64,000 nt of DNA from Lysobacter sp. yr284 (GTDB taxonomy: Bacteria > Pseudomonadota > Gammaproteobacteria > Xanthomonadales > Xanthomonadaceae), in assembly GCF_900107375.1 (NCBI RefSeq), contig NZ_FNPT01000001.1, positions 1,268,797 to 1,332,796 on the forward strand, read 5' to 3'. Shown here piece after piece: positions 35,220-48,000 of the stretch (position 1 is its first letter; each line of letters starts with the position of its first letter). The notes beneath the pieces are model-generated. The model was not told where the DNA came from. It made no database searches and saw only the letters and a program-made list of their open reading frames with translations. Position numbers and translations under genes: made by a program.

Positions 35220-35509
35220 GGGGTTCCTTGCTGACTGCCGTTCTTGGACGGCCTAAAGGGTGGATTATAGCCCCTCCCCCCGCCATCGGCCGGGGCGCCT
35301 GGGGCGGGTCGGAACACCCCGCGCCGCGCCCCCGGAAATCGGCTGGAACGCTTGTGGGACAAGGCCTTCGGCCGGCGGCGGCCGGGCCGTGCGGGCCGTC
35401 GCGGGCCCGGGTCCGCCCTGCGGGCCGGTCCGGCGCCGCATCCAGCAAACGGCCGTCGGCGAATCTCGGCCGCAGGCCGCCGCCCGGCGGCCCGCCACAG
35501 GACGCCCCC

Positions 35510-35800
35510 ATGCGCGACGACAGCCAGCCGATCACCGCCGAGGTCCTCCACCCGGCCGTCAATTGCGCCATCGTCAAGCTGTCCTCCCGCGCCTTCCCCG
35601 GGGTGCTGCTGCAGGGCGACACGCTGCACATCCTGTATCGCAACGCCCAGTACGCGCTCGCCGGCCTGGATCCGGCCACCCACGAGGACAAGCACGACAC
35701 GCTCGCGGAACTGGTCGAACACCTGGGCGAGTGTCTCGGCGTCTACGAGCGGACGCTGGCGCGGTGCGGGTATTCGTTGCCTTACGTTACCGGGAAATAG
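35510..35800 (+). CDS. small conserved protein, DUF6959-like (96 residues)
   Basis: A small soluble protein of unknown function. Its FPGVLLQGDTL motif near residue 30 and the C-terminal YERTLARCGYSLPY resemble small proteins grouped as DUF6959; I am only moderately sure of the family name. No signal peptide or membrane segment is seen. The ATG at 35510 begins the conserved part; upstream in-frame codons belong to a low-complexity GC-rich leader, so the longer open frame is not used. No strong Shine-Dalgarno is visible (CAGGA lies ~8 bases upstream). It is divergent from ssb, with about 290 bp between them, and stands alone before the RHS gene. No functional link to either neighbour is evident. 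Confidence 0.6.
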   Translation: MRDDSQPITAEVLHPAVNCAIVKLSSRAFPGVLLQGDTLHILYRNAQYALAGLDPATHEDKHDTLAELVEHLGECLGVYERTLARCGYSLPYVTGK

Positions 35801-35863
35801 CGGACGGCCGACCGCTGTCGCTGCGGTGGCGAGGTTGCGCGGTGGGGGGGGCTGGTTTGCGGT

Positions 35864-35879
35864 AGCGGCTTGCGCCGCT
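35864..35879. repeat. palindromic intergenic element AGCGGCTTGCGCCGCT
   Basis: A perfect 6-bp-arm palindrome between the small protein and the RHS gene. The same core, GCGGCTTGCGCCGCT, recurs at 56741-56755 next to the outer-membrane gene. This suggests a dispersed REP-like element of the kind abundant in xanthomonad genomes. Confidence 0.6.
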
Positions 35880-35940
35880 CCCGCAAGGTGCCTGCGCAGC
35901 GCCAAGGCGGCACGGCAAGTGCACTCCAAGACCGCCCATC

Positions 35941-35956
35941 GCCGCCAAATGGCGGC
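35941..35956. repeat. palindrome GCCGCCAAATGGCGGC upstream of the RHS gene
   Basis: A six-base-pair arm hairpin with a four-base loop, 90 bp before the RHS start. It is not followed by a T run on either strand, so it is more likely an interspersed palindrome than a terminator. The RHS promoter should lie in the AT-richer 35957-36000 segment, but no convincing -35/-10 pair could be defined. Confidence 0.5.
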
Positions 35957-36045
35957 TCTACCCTAAACTTTTTCCGAAAACTGCCGAGTAGTTCTCCATA
36001 TGAGCCTTCCGAACTGGGAAGGCCGCTTACAGGGAGCAACACGGC

Positions 36046-39000
36046 ATGTCGGCAATCGTTTCGGGGATCGGGCTGGGTCTGTTCAACGGCTCGCTGGGCC
36101 AGGTCGGGCGCAGCCTGGGCGGCAGCGCGCGGCTGGGCCAGGGCAAGGACGAGCAGTACGTCAACATCGCCACCGGCAATCTGGTGCTGCGCAGCCAGGA
36201 CGAGTTCCTGATCTTCCGCGGCCTGGGCGTGGCGGCGGTGCGCACGTACAACAGCCGCGGCCAGCTCTCCGACAGCGGCGCGGATGCGTGGATCACCGGG
36301 TTCGAGCGGCGGGTGGAGCTGGTCGGCGGCGCGCTCAATGCGGCCGGCAGCGTGATGCGCCGGCATACCGGCGATGGGTCGTATCAAGACTTCGCCTATG
36401 TCTCGCCGGGGCTGTACCGCTCCAGCGTCGGCGACGGCGCCCACGACACCCTGGGCCTGGACGCCAGCGATAACGCCTGGGTCTGGACCGAAGGCAGCAG
36501 CCGGCGTGCGGAACGTTACGCCGATCATGCCGATGCCACGCTCAAGGGGCGATTGATCCGCATCCGCGAGACGAAGTCCGAGCAGGCGACGGCGATCTAC
36601 TGGAACGTGCTGTACGACGCGGCCGGCCGCATCGTCGAGGTCGCTGCGGGCGAAAGCGGCGCGGCCGACGCGCTGCTGTACGCCTACGACGGCAACGGCC
36701 GGCTCAGTTCGCTGTCCACGCGCAGCGACGGCGTGGTGCGCGAGCAGACGATTTACCGCTACGACAGCGCCGGGCGCTTGTCCTCGGTGCTGAGCGACCT
36801 GACGCCCGACGACCCGGCCGGCGACCGCGACAGCTGGGATGCCGTCGACTTCGCCAACAACGACGGTTACTGGCTGCACACCGTCTACACCTACGCCGAC
36901 GCCAGCAGCCTGCGCATCGCCCAGGTGCGCCAGAGCGACGGCACCGTGGTCGGCTACACCTACGACGCCCAGGGCCGGGTGCGCACGCTGACCCGCGGCG
37001 ACAGCAACGCCGACGACAGCGACGGGGTCGGCCAGACGCTGACCTTCAGCTACGACGACGCCAACCACAGCACCGAGGTCGCCGATTCGAGCGGGCGTTC
37101 GTGGGGCTATGCCTACGATGCGGCGGGCCAGTTGATCGAAGTGCGCGCGCCGGCGGTGGCGGGCTTGCGCGAGCTGACCCAGTACAGCTACGACGCCGCC
37201 GGCAACGTGGTGCGGATCAAGAGCGTGCGCGGCAGCGCCACGCTGGCGCAGACGGTTTACCAGTACGACGCCAACGGCAACGCGCTGTGGCAGTGGGATA
37301 CCGTCGATCCGGCCAGCGGCGCGGCGGCGACGGCGATCCAGCGCACCTGGACGGCGAGCAACCAGCTCGCCTCGCTCACCGTCTACACCGGCCTGGATGC
37401 GGACGGCGAACTCGCGGCGCAGGCGCCCAGCGGCGGCGCGACCACGTACTACGTCTACGACGCCCAGGACCGCGTGCGCTTCGTGATCGGCGCCGACGGC
37501 GCGGTGCAGGAGTTCGAGTACGCCAGCGTCGGCGCCGGCGCGGGCCAGGTGGCGAAGGCGCGCCAGTACCTGGGCGCGGCGTATTCCGGCGCGGCCACGC
37601 TGGCGGCGCTGAGCGCGTGGGCCAGCGCCGCGCAACGCGCGCAGAGCACGCTGGTGGAATCGCGCTACGACCTCAAGGGCCGGCTGGCCGGCACGACGGC
37701 GTACGCCCAGGTCGACGCGTCGGGCAATGGCGTGGAGAACGATGCGGCCGAGCTCGTGCAGTACCGCTACGACGCCCACGGCCTGCTGTTGCAGCGGCGG
37801 GTGCTGCGCAGCTCCACCGCGGCCGCCGACGACGGCCGCGACGTGGTCCAGACCACCGGCTATGTCTACGACGGCCTGGGCCGTCTGCTGTCGGAGATCG
37901 TCACCGAGAAGACCGGCGCCGGCGCCGAGCAGGTCCGCCGCAGCGTCAGCCAGTGGACCTATCTCGCCTCGTCGAACACCGTGCGCATCGTCAGCGAAGG
38001 CGGTGCGGCGAGCGACGGGATCGCCGGCAACGACCGGGTCCGGCTGGAAGTGCGCGATGCGGCCGGGCAGCTGCTGCGGGTGACCGAATCGGCGGTCGGC
38101 GGCAGCGAGGTTCGCACGCTGGCGCGCCACTACTACGACAGCGCCGGCCGCCTGCGCGCGAGCGAGGACGCTGGCGGCGCGCGGCGTTATTTCTTCTACG
38201 ACGAAGCCGGCCGGCTGCAGGCGGAGGTCGATGCGACCGGCGCGGTGCTGGAGTACGTGCGCGACGAGTTGGGCCGGATCAAGCAGACCCTGGCCTACGC
38301 GTCCCGCGTCGACACCGGCGCCTGGCTGGCGGCCGGCGCGGTGGTGCCGGCGGCGCTGTCGGCGATCCGCCCGGCTGCCCACGCCGACGACCGCAGCGCC
38401 ACCCGCAGTTTCGACGCGCTCGGCCGCCTGATCCGCGAACGCGAAGGCGACGGCGCGACCACGACCTACAGCTACGACGGCGCCGGCCGGCTGCTGCAGG
38501 TCGCGGGCGACGACGGCGCCGGCAACCGCCGCGTCGCGCGTTCGTTCTACGATGCCGCCGGCCGCGTCGTCGGCGAACTCGACGCCGAAGGCTACCTGGT
38601 CGAGTACCGCTACGACCTCGCCGGCCGCCGCATCGCCCGTACCGCGTACGCCACGGCCGCCGCGCAGGCGCAGCGCGCGAGCGGCACCCTGGCGCAGGTG
38701 CGCCCGGCCGCGGACGCGGCCAACGACCAGACCACGCGCTGGTTCTTCGACGGCCGCGGCAACCTCGTCGGCCAGCTCGACGCCGAAGGCTATCTGACCG
38801 AGTCGCTGTACGACGAAGCGCGCAACGAACGCGCGGGCAAGGCCTACGCGCTGCGCCTGACCGGGCTGAGCGGCAGCGAGACCCTGGCGACGCTGCGCAG
38901 CGCGGCCGCGGCCGGCGAAGTGCGCGAGACCCGCCGCAGCTTCGACGCGCTCGGCCGCCTGGTCGCCGAGCGCAACGCCGAAGGCACGCTGACGCGCTAC

Positions 39001-42000
39001 CACTACGACGTGCAGGGCAACCTGCTGCGCGCCGAGCGCGCCGCCGACACCAGCGAGGTGCGCGAGAACCGGCTGCGCTACAACGTGTTCGGCGAGCTGA
39101 TCGGCGAACTCGGCGGCGAAGGCGCCGCGCGGGTGTTGCCGAACATGACCGAGGCCCAGCTCGACGCGCTGTTCGCCCAGTACGGCGTGCGCCACCGCTA
39201 CGACGCGCTGGGCCGGCGGATCGAGAGCACCGACGCGGCCGGCCGCCGCACCTGGACCTTCTACGACGCCGCCGGCCGCGCGACGTTCACCGTGCAGGGC
39301 GTGGCCGACGCCAACGGTGTGGCCAACGCGCTGGGCGAAGTCAGCGAGACCCGCTACACCGCCTTCGGCGAGGTGCGCGACCGCACCGATTACACCGGCC
39401 GCATCGTCCTGGCCACCGCCGGCAGCCGCGACAGCGCGGCCAGCGCGATCGCCGCGCTGGCCTACGTCGCCGCCAGCGACCGCCGGCGCAGCTACGCCTA
39501 CAGCCCGCGCGGCCTGCTCGCCGGCGTAACCGACGCCGAAGGCCAGCAGCGCCAGTACGCGTACAACGCCTTCGACGAGCGCGTGCGCGAGGCCGTGCTC
39601 AACGCCGGCGCCGCCACGATCTGGGAGACCGACTACGACCGCCGCGGCCTGGCCATCGCCCAGCGCGACGGCGTCGGCACGACGGCGGCGCGCGCGAGCG
39701 CAGCGGTCTACGACGCGTTCGGCCGGCTGGTGCGCAGCACCGATGCGCGCGGCGTGGCGACGGCCTACGACTACGACCGCCTGGGCCGCCAGATCGCGAC
39801 GTTCCAGACCGTGCTCGGCCGGGTGCAGTCGGTGCGCCAGGCCTACGACGCGTTCGGCCGCACGATCGGCGTCACCGACGCGCTGGGCCGGGTCACCACC
39901 ACCGCCTACGACACCGCCACCCGCAGCACCACGGTGACCACGCCGGAAGGCGTCGCGGTCAAGACCCGGTTCGACCGCCATGGCCAGCAGGTCGAGGTGA
40001 GCGCGCCGCTGCCCGGCGGCGCCGTCGCCACCACCGGCTACGTCTACGACCGCGACGGCCGTTTGCTGTCGAGCACCGATCCGCTCGGCCGCGTCGCGGC
40101 CAACGAGTACGACGCGCGCGGTTCGCTGGTCGCCACCGTAGATGCCAGCGGCCGCCGGGTCGAGTTGCGCTACGACGCCGCCGGCCGCCTGCTGCGGCGG
40201 ATCGAGGACCCCGCCGGCCTGGCGCTGACCACGACCTACCGCTACGACGGCCAGGGCCGCAAGATCGAGACCGTCGACGCCAGCGGCCGCGTCGTCGCCT
40301 ACGCCTACGACCGCGAAGGCCGCCTGACCCAGGCGACCCAGGACCCCGCCGGCCTGAACCTGCGCACGACCTATGCCTACGACGCCCAGGGCCGCCAGGT
40401 CCGCGTCGTCGAAGGTGCCGGCACCGCCGCCGCGCGCACCGTGCAATACGACTACGATGCGCTCGGCCGGCGCGTCGCCGAGCGCAGCGATCCCGACGGC
40501 CTGAACCTGATCGTCGAGTACGCCTACGACGCCGCGGACCAGCTGATCCGCCGCACCGAGGCGCGCGCCGGCGTCACCCGCTATTACTACGACCAGGCCG
40601 GCCAGTTGATCTACACGATCGACCCGCTCGGCGCGATGACCCGCCATTGGTACGACCCCAACGGCCGGCGCGTGGCCACCCGCCAGTTCCTCGCCGCCAC
40701 CGACGCGGCGACCCTGACCGACGCGACCACCATCGCCCAGCTCGATGCGCGCATCGTCTGGAACGCGCTCGACCCGACGAGTTACACCGTCTACGACCGC
40801 GACGGCCGCGCCACGCTGGTGCTGAGCGGGCTGGGCGAGCTGCAGGAATACAGCTACGACGCCGCCGGCCGGGTCGCCGCGGTGCGCCGCTACGCCGCGC
40901 TGTGGACCGACCTGGGCGCGCAGCGGCAGGACCAGCTGCTGCGCGGCGTCGCCGTGCCCGGCGACTTCGACCGCGCCTCGCTGCGCAACGACGCCGCCGA
41001 CCAAATCACGTACCACGTCTACACCGCCGCCGGCGAACTGCGCACCACCGTCGACAACGCCGGCGCGGTGGTGTCCTACGTCTACGACCGCGCCGGCCGC
41101 GTGGTCGTGCACAAGCGCTATGCGCATGCGGCCCAGCTCACCGCGGCGCTGCGCGCCAAGCTGCTCGCCGGCACCGCCACGGCGCAGGACGTGGTCGATG
41201 TCACCGCGGTCGACGAGGCCGCCGACCCGGTCGCCTACACCGGCTACGACGGCGCCGGCCGCGCGCGCTACCGCATCGACGCCAACGGCGGCGTGGTCGA
41301 AACCCTGTACGACGCCACCGGCCGCATCGCCGGCACCCGCGCCTACGCCGCTGCTGTCGTTCTCGATGCAGCGCTCAAGGCGCAATGGGTGGCCGGCGAG
41401 GCCGCCGGCGTCGCCGCGCTCGCCACGCGCCTGGCCGCGGCCGCCGACGAGGCGCGCGACCTGCGCGAGTACCGCGTCTACGACCGCGCCGGCCGCCTCG
41501 CCGCCGTCGTCGATGGCGCCGGCTATCTCGCCACGCGCGGCTACGACGGCGCCGGCCAGTTGGTACTCGAACGCCGCCACGCCCAGGCCGCCGCGCTCTC
41601 CGCTGCGCTGCGCGCGAAACTCGTCGCCGGCACCGCCACCGCCGTCGAACTCGCCGCGCTCGCGCCGCAGGACGCCGGCGCCGATGCCGTGGTCCGGCGC
41701 GCCTACGACGCCGCCGGCCGCGAACGCTTCGTGCTGACCCAGTCCGGCCTGGCCGCCGGCGGCAGCGGCCTGTACACCGTCGCCGAACGCCGCTACGACG
41801 GCGCCGGCCGCGTCGTCGCCACGCTGCGCTACGACCGCGCCATCGCCTTCGGCGCCGGCGCCACCGTCGCCGACGTCGAGGCCGCGCTGAGCCTGGCCGG
41901 CGTCTACGCGCCCGAGCGCCACCGCCAGACCGGTTACGCCTACGATCTCGCCGGCCGCCTGCGCTTCACCGTCGACGATCTCGGCGCGGTGACCGAGCAA

Positions 42001-45000
42001 CGCTACGACGCCCTCGGCCGCACGACCGAGACCCGCGTGTATGGCGCGTTCGTTCCCGCCGCCACCGCGATCAGCGAACCCGCGCTCGTCGCCGCCGTCG
42101 CCGCCGTCGCCGCGCTGGGGACGCCGCGCACCACCGTCACCGCCTACGACGCCGGCGGCCGCGCGCTCAGCGTCGCCGACGCGCTCGGCCAGATCCGCCG
42201 CTACGGCTACGACGCCCTCGGCCAGCTGCGCAGCTACACCAACGCCAACGGCCACACCTGGAACTACGACTACGACCTCGCCGGCCGCCGCGTCGCCGAG
42301 TACAGCCCCAGCGTCCACGTCGCCGGCTTCGACGCCGCCGGCGCGTTCAGCGAGGCCGACCGCCGCCTCGTCGTGCGCACCGTCTACGACGCCCTCGGCA
42401 ACGTCCTGGCCCGCACCGAGAACGCCGACACCGACCAGGCCCGCACCGTCCGCTACGACTACGACAACCGCGGCAACCGCATCCGCACCACCTTCCCCGA
42501 CGCCGGCCGGATCAACGCCAGCGGCGTGCTCGTCGCCACCGGCGTGCAACCGACCCTGGACACCGCCTACGACGCCTTCAACCGCGCCACCGTGCACAAG
42601 GACACGCGCGGCAATTACCGCTACAACGTCTACGACGGCCAGGGCCGGCTCGCCTACGAGATCGATCCCGAAGGCTACGCCACCGCCTACGGCTACGACG
42701 GCTTCGGCCAGCGCACCTCGTTGCGCCGCCATGCCCAGCGCATCGATACCGCCGCGCTCGCCGGCTGGAGCGCCGGCCAGGCGCTGAGCCTGGCGCAGGC
42801 CCAGGCCGCCGCGGTCGCCGGCGCCGCCGACCGCACTCTGGTCACCCGCTACGACCAGCGCGGGCTGGCCGTGCAGGTCGAGCAAAGCGCGGTCGGCTAC
42901 TACACCGCCGCAGGCACGCTCGCCACCGGCACCCCGACCGTGCGCAGCGACTACGACGCCTACGGCCAGAAGGTCCGCGAATCGACCCTGCTCGAAGGCG
43001 GCGCCGGCCAGTCCGGCGCGGTCTGGGCCCACGCCTACACCTATTACGACGCGCTCGGCCGCGTCGCCATGGCCGTCGATGCGGAGGGCTACCTCACCCG
43101 CCGCAGCTACAACGCCACCGGCGAACTCGTCGAATCGGTCGAGTACGCCAAGCCGGTCGCCACCGCCGACCTGACCACGGCCGCGCCGCCCGCGCTGCCG
43201 CCGGCCGGCGATGCGATCAGCGGCTACGACCGCGTGCTGCGCTGGAACTACGACGCGCTCGGCCGCAAGACCCGCGAGGCCGCCACCCGCTACGTCCAGC
43301 GCAGCGACGGCAGCGGCGGCCTGCGCGAAGTCGTCGCCAGCTTCGGCTACGACGGCGAAGACCGCCTCGTGCGCCTCGACAACGACGCCGGCTCCACCAC
43401 CACCGCGTACGACGCGCTCGGCCGCGTCGTCAACGTGACCGAGCCGGCCCGGCGCGTGGTCAACGACTCCACCGCCGGCATCCTCGCCGGCAACGTCAAC
43501 CACGACCTCACCACCGCGTGGATGCACGAAACCGCCGCGCCGTACACCGAGATGCTCTACGACGGCTTCGGCAACCTCATCCGCACCTACCGCTACGCGC
43601 TCGGCAAGCGCGACAGCGGCGTGGCCCTGAGCGCCAGCGACCGGATCGACCTGATCCGCTACGACCGCCAGGGCCGCGCCATCGCCGCCATCGCCGGCAA
43701 CGGCGACACCACCTACACCGAGTACGACGCCGCCGACAACGTCGTCCACCGCTGGTACGCGCTCAGCGGCACCCAGGCCGGCTTCGATGCCGTCGTCCAT
43801 GTCTGGAACGAATACGACAAGACCGGACAGCTGCTGCATTCCAGCCAGCAACGCCAACTCGCCGGCGCCGGCGCCGCGGTCGTCGAACTCAACCAGTGGA
43901 CCAGCTACAACGCCTTCGGCGAAATCCTGCGCCGCGTCCACGTCGGCGTGCAGGGCACCCTGGTCAACACCTACGACAACGCCGGCCGCCTGGTCGATTC
44001 CAACGAAACCGGCGGCGTGCGCAACTTCGGCTACAACCTCGCCGGCCAGCTCGTGCGCGAACACCGCCTCGTCGCCACCAGCGACGGCCAGCGCGTCGAT
44101 GCGATCACCTGGAACACCCTGGACCGGCTCGGCCGCGTCGTCGCCACCCGCCTGCCCGCGCACACCGCCGACCCCGCCGCGACCGGCCTGGCCCAGCAAC
44201 GCCGCGACCGCTGGGGCAACGTGCTGGAGACCGTGGATGCGCGCGGCTACCGCACCAATTACCGCTACAACGAACTCGACCAGGTCGTGCGCGACGAACG
44301 GCCGCTGGTCGAAGCGGTGTCCGAAACCGGCGCCAGCACCTGGACCCGGCCAGTCAACGAATGGTTCTACGACGCGTTCGGCCGCCTGATCGGCACCCGC
44401 GACGCCAACGGCAACACCCGCCTCAACGAGTACGACGCCGTCGGCCAACTGGTGCGTTCCTTCGACGCGTTCGGCCAGGCCACCCTCTACGCCTACGACG
44501 CCCTGGGCCAGCAACGCATCGCCCAGAGCCCGATCGGCCGCCTGACCTACCAGGACTACGACAAGCGCGGCCGCCTGGTCGAAACCGGCGACTTCCAAAA
44601 CGGCCCCTACACCCGCACCCAGGCGCGCCTGCAGCGCTTCGTCCTCAACCAGAACGGCGACCGCCTCAGCGTCGCCGACGCGCTCGGCAACCAGACCCGC
44701 TACGACTACGCCAGCACCGGCCAGGTCGCGCGCATCCAGACCGCCACCGGCCAGATCACCTGGTACGGCTACGACATGCTGGGCCGCAAGACCTGGGAGA
44801 ACTACAACACCTTCAACGGCCCCAGCGTGCAGGACCGCGACGGCGAAACCGTGCGCCTGGACGAACTGACCTGGGACTACGACGTGTTCGGCCGGTTGAT
44901 CGACCACAACAACCTGAGCGGGCGCGATTCCGATTATCTGTACGACGCGGTGACCGGGCAGCTTTCCTCCGAGACCATGGCCGGCGGCGGCGCCGCCAAC

Positions 45001-48000
45001 GCCACCCGGCGCAGCACCTACTACGCCAACGGCCAGGTCAAGGCGCTGTACGAGAGCGGCGCCACGCCGACCTACCGCTACGAGTACGACGCCGCCGGCA
45101 ACCGCACCGTCGAAGAGGTCGATACCGTCGATGGTGCCGGCGCGGTCGTGCGTACGCTGACCCGCACCTGGTACGACAGCAACAACCGGGTGCAGCGGGT
45201 GGTGCTCGACGACCTGGCCGCCGGCAAGCGCGTGTTCGACCTGAGCTATGCCTACGACGCCGTCGGCAACCGCCGCAGCGTCAAGGCCAGCGCCGGCTAC
45301 GGCGCGGGCGTGGACGGCATCGCGGTGGTCAACAACGCCCCGGTGGTGGTGCAGACGCCGGCCGCGCGCTCGCTGCGTCGCGGGATGGCGTCGCAGTTCT
45401 CCTTGCTGTTCAGCGACATCTTCCGCGACGCCGAGCAAGACCCGCTGACCCTGCAGATCGCCCTCGCCGACGGCAGCGCGCTGCCGTCATGGCTGAGCGT
45501 GCAGCGCGACCCCGCCAGCGGCCAGATCGCGTTCACCGGGCAACCGCCGGCCGATGCGCCCGATCAGGACCTGTCGATCCGCCTCAGCGCGCACGAGACC
45601 AACAATCCGGGCAACCGCGTCGCCACCAGCTTCGTCCTGTACGTCCGCCAGAACCTCGCGCCCCAACGCGTCGAGGAAGGCATCGCCACCGTGCGGGCGA
45701 GAACCGGGCAAAGCTGGGGCAAGGATCTGCTCGCCACCGATTTCTTCCGCGATCTCGACGTCGGCGACCGCCTGCGCCTGAGCCTGGACAATCCCGCCGC
45801 GGTGCCGTCGTGGATGAGCGTGGACTTGAGCACGCCCGGTGCGATCCGCCTCGCCGGCACCGCGCAGACCGGCACCTACACCTTGACCTTGCGCGCCACC
45901 GACGAACGCGGCGCGTCCGAACTCAAGACGGTGCAGATCGTGATCGCGCCCAACGGCGCGCCGACCGGCCCAGCGTCGCTGCCGCCGGCGAAGGCCGTCT
46001 CGGGCTACGACTTCAATTGGTCGATGCCGCTGGATCAGGTGTTCCAGGATCCGGACGCAGACGCGCTGCAAGTCGTCGCCTCCGGCCTGCCGCCGTGGCT
46101 GAGCTACCTGCACACCGCCAACTCGGGCGTGCGGACCCTGCGCCTGTCCGGCCGGGTGCCGCCCGGTACGCCCGCCGGCGACTACACGGTGTCGTTCACC
46201 GCCACCGATCCCAGCGGCGCGGCCCGCACCACCACGCTGACGGTCTCGGTACGCACCAGCAACCAGGCGCCGACCGCGCCGGCGCCGTATGTCAGCCTGC
46301 CGGTCGCGGTCAACACCGTGGACTATTGGGCGCAGTTGCCGCCGTTCGCCGATGCCGACGGCGATGCGCTGAGCTACAGCGTGCGCGACCTGCCGGCGGG
46401 CCTGGCCTTCGACCCCAACACCCGCGCGATCAGCGGGCGTGCGTCGCAGACCGGCCACTACTGGTTCTCGTACACCGCACGCGATCCCTTCGGCGGCCTG
46501 CGCACCGTCTCGGTCGCGTTGTATGTGCGCGGCAACAGCGCGCCGACCGCGGCGGCGATCCCCAACCAGCAATCGGCCGTCGGCACCGCATGGAGCTACC
46601 AAGTGCCGGCGTTCGGCGACAGCGACGGCGACGCGCTCGGCTACACCGCCAGCGGCCTGCCGCCGGGCCTGTCGATCAGCGCTACCGGCGCGATCCAGGG
46701 CGCCGCGACCGCCGCCGGCAACTACGGCGTCACCGTGACTGCGCGCGATCCGTACGGCGGCAGCGCCAGCGCCTACTTCGTCATCTCCGTCGCCGTCGCG
46801 CCGCCGCCCAACCGCGCACCGGTGGTCACCGGCGCGCCGGATCAGATGCTGTTCGAGACCACCAACCTGCGGCCGACGACATACCAGGCCTACTCCATCC
46901 GCGGCGACATCATCGTCGACCCGGACAACAACCCGCTGACCTACGCCATCATCGAAAAGCCCGACTGGCTGACCTACGGCCGCGGCGCCAACGGGACCCA
47001 TGTCGTCGGCGGCGTACCGCCGCGCCGCACCGCCAACGAACGCGTGGTCCTGCGCGCCACCGATCCGTCCGGCCTGTCGGTGGACCTGGTGTTCTACGTC
47101 AGCCTGGTCTATCACTACCAAGACCCGGGCGGCCCGGTCGATCCCTTCAGCCTGCCCGGCGGCGGCGAAGTGCTGAGCTTCGACATGGGCGCGGGCGCCG
47201 GTGCGCCCGACGATGCCGCGACGCCGGCGAGTATGAGCGACACATCGTCCATCGCCAGCGCCGACGCACCGGCGCTTGCCGCCGCGGCCACCACTGCGAT
47301 CCCGGTGCAGACCAAGCAGCTGTGGTTCGCCTACGACGCCGAGAACCGCGTCCGCATCAACAACGGCGAACTGCGCGACGGCAAGATCCAACTCTCGCTG
47401 CTGGGCGCGGATTCCTACGAGCAGTACTACGACGGCGCCGGCCGCGCCGTCTCGCGCACCGAACTGCGCCGCGACACCGCCCAGGGCACCCAGTCCACCT
47501 GGCAGACCTACACCGACTACGACCTGCGCGGCAACCGCACCGGCGAGCGCAGCTACCGCTACAACAACCAGGACGGCCTGTACGAGCAGATCAGCGCCAA
47601 GACCCTGCGCTACGACGACAACAGCCGCCTGATCGAAACCCGCAGCTATTACGGCGCCTCGCTGACCTACCGCCACAGCTCCGGCGCCGACGGCGAAACC
47701 GTCTACACCAACTACGGCGGCTGGCTCGCCGGCGCCGAACAGTACGCCTACGACGCCGGCGGCCGGCTGATGTACCAGACGGTGTATCAACGCGACACCT
47801 CGCGCCCGGACTGGGTGCTGTACGCGCAAGGCGACCAAGCCAACGACCTCAGCGTCCTGGCCACTCAGAACCGCACCGACTACCGCCTGTCCGACAGCGA
47901 CACCGTCGCCACCGGCTACGACGCGTTCAACCGCCTCACCCGCTACCGTTCGATCGGCAGCGGCTACGTCCACACCTATACCAGCACCTACGTCGGCTGG

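Noticed and set aside
34392..35234. 280-codon + strand frame over ssb
   Set aside because: It is antisense to a textbook ssb gene with start signal and terminator; the translation is a Thr/Ala run created by the glycine codons.
35782..45438. 3218-codon open frame on the - strand over the RHS gene
   Set aside because: It is a by-product of the repeated YD codons on the + strand; the translation is a low-complexity Val/Gly/Ala/Asp repeat with no family resemblance.
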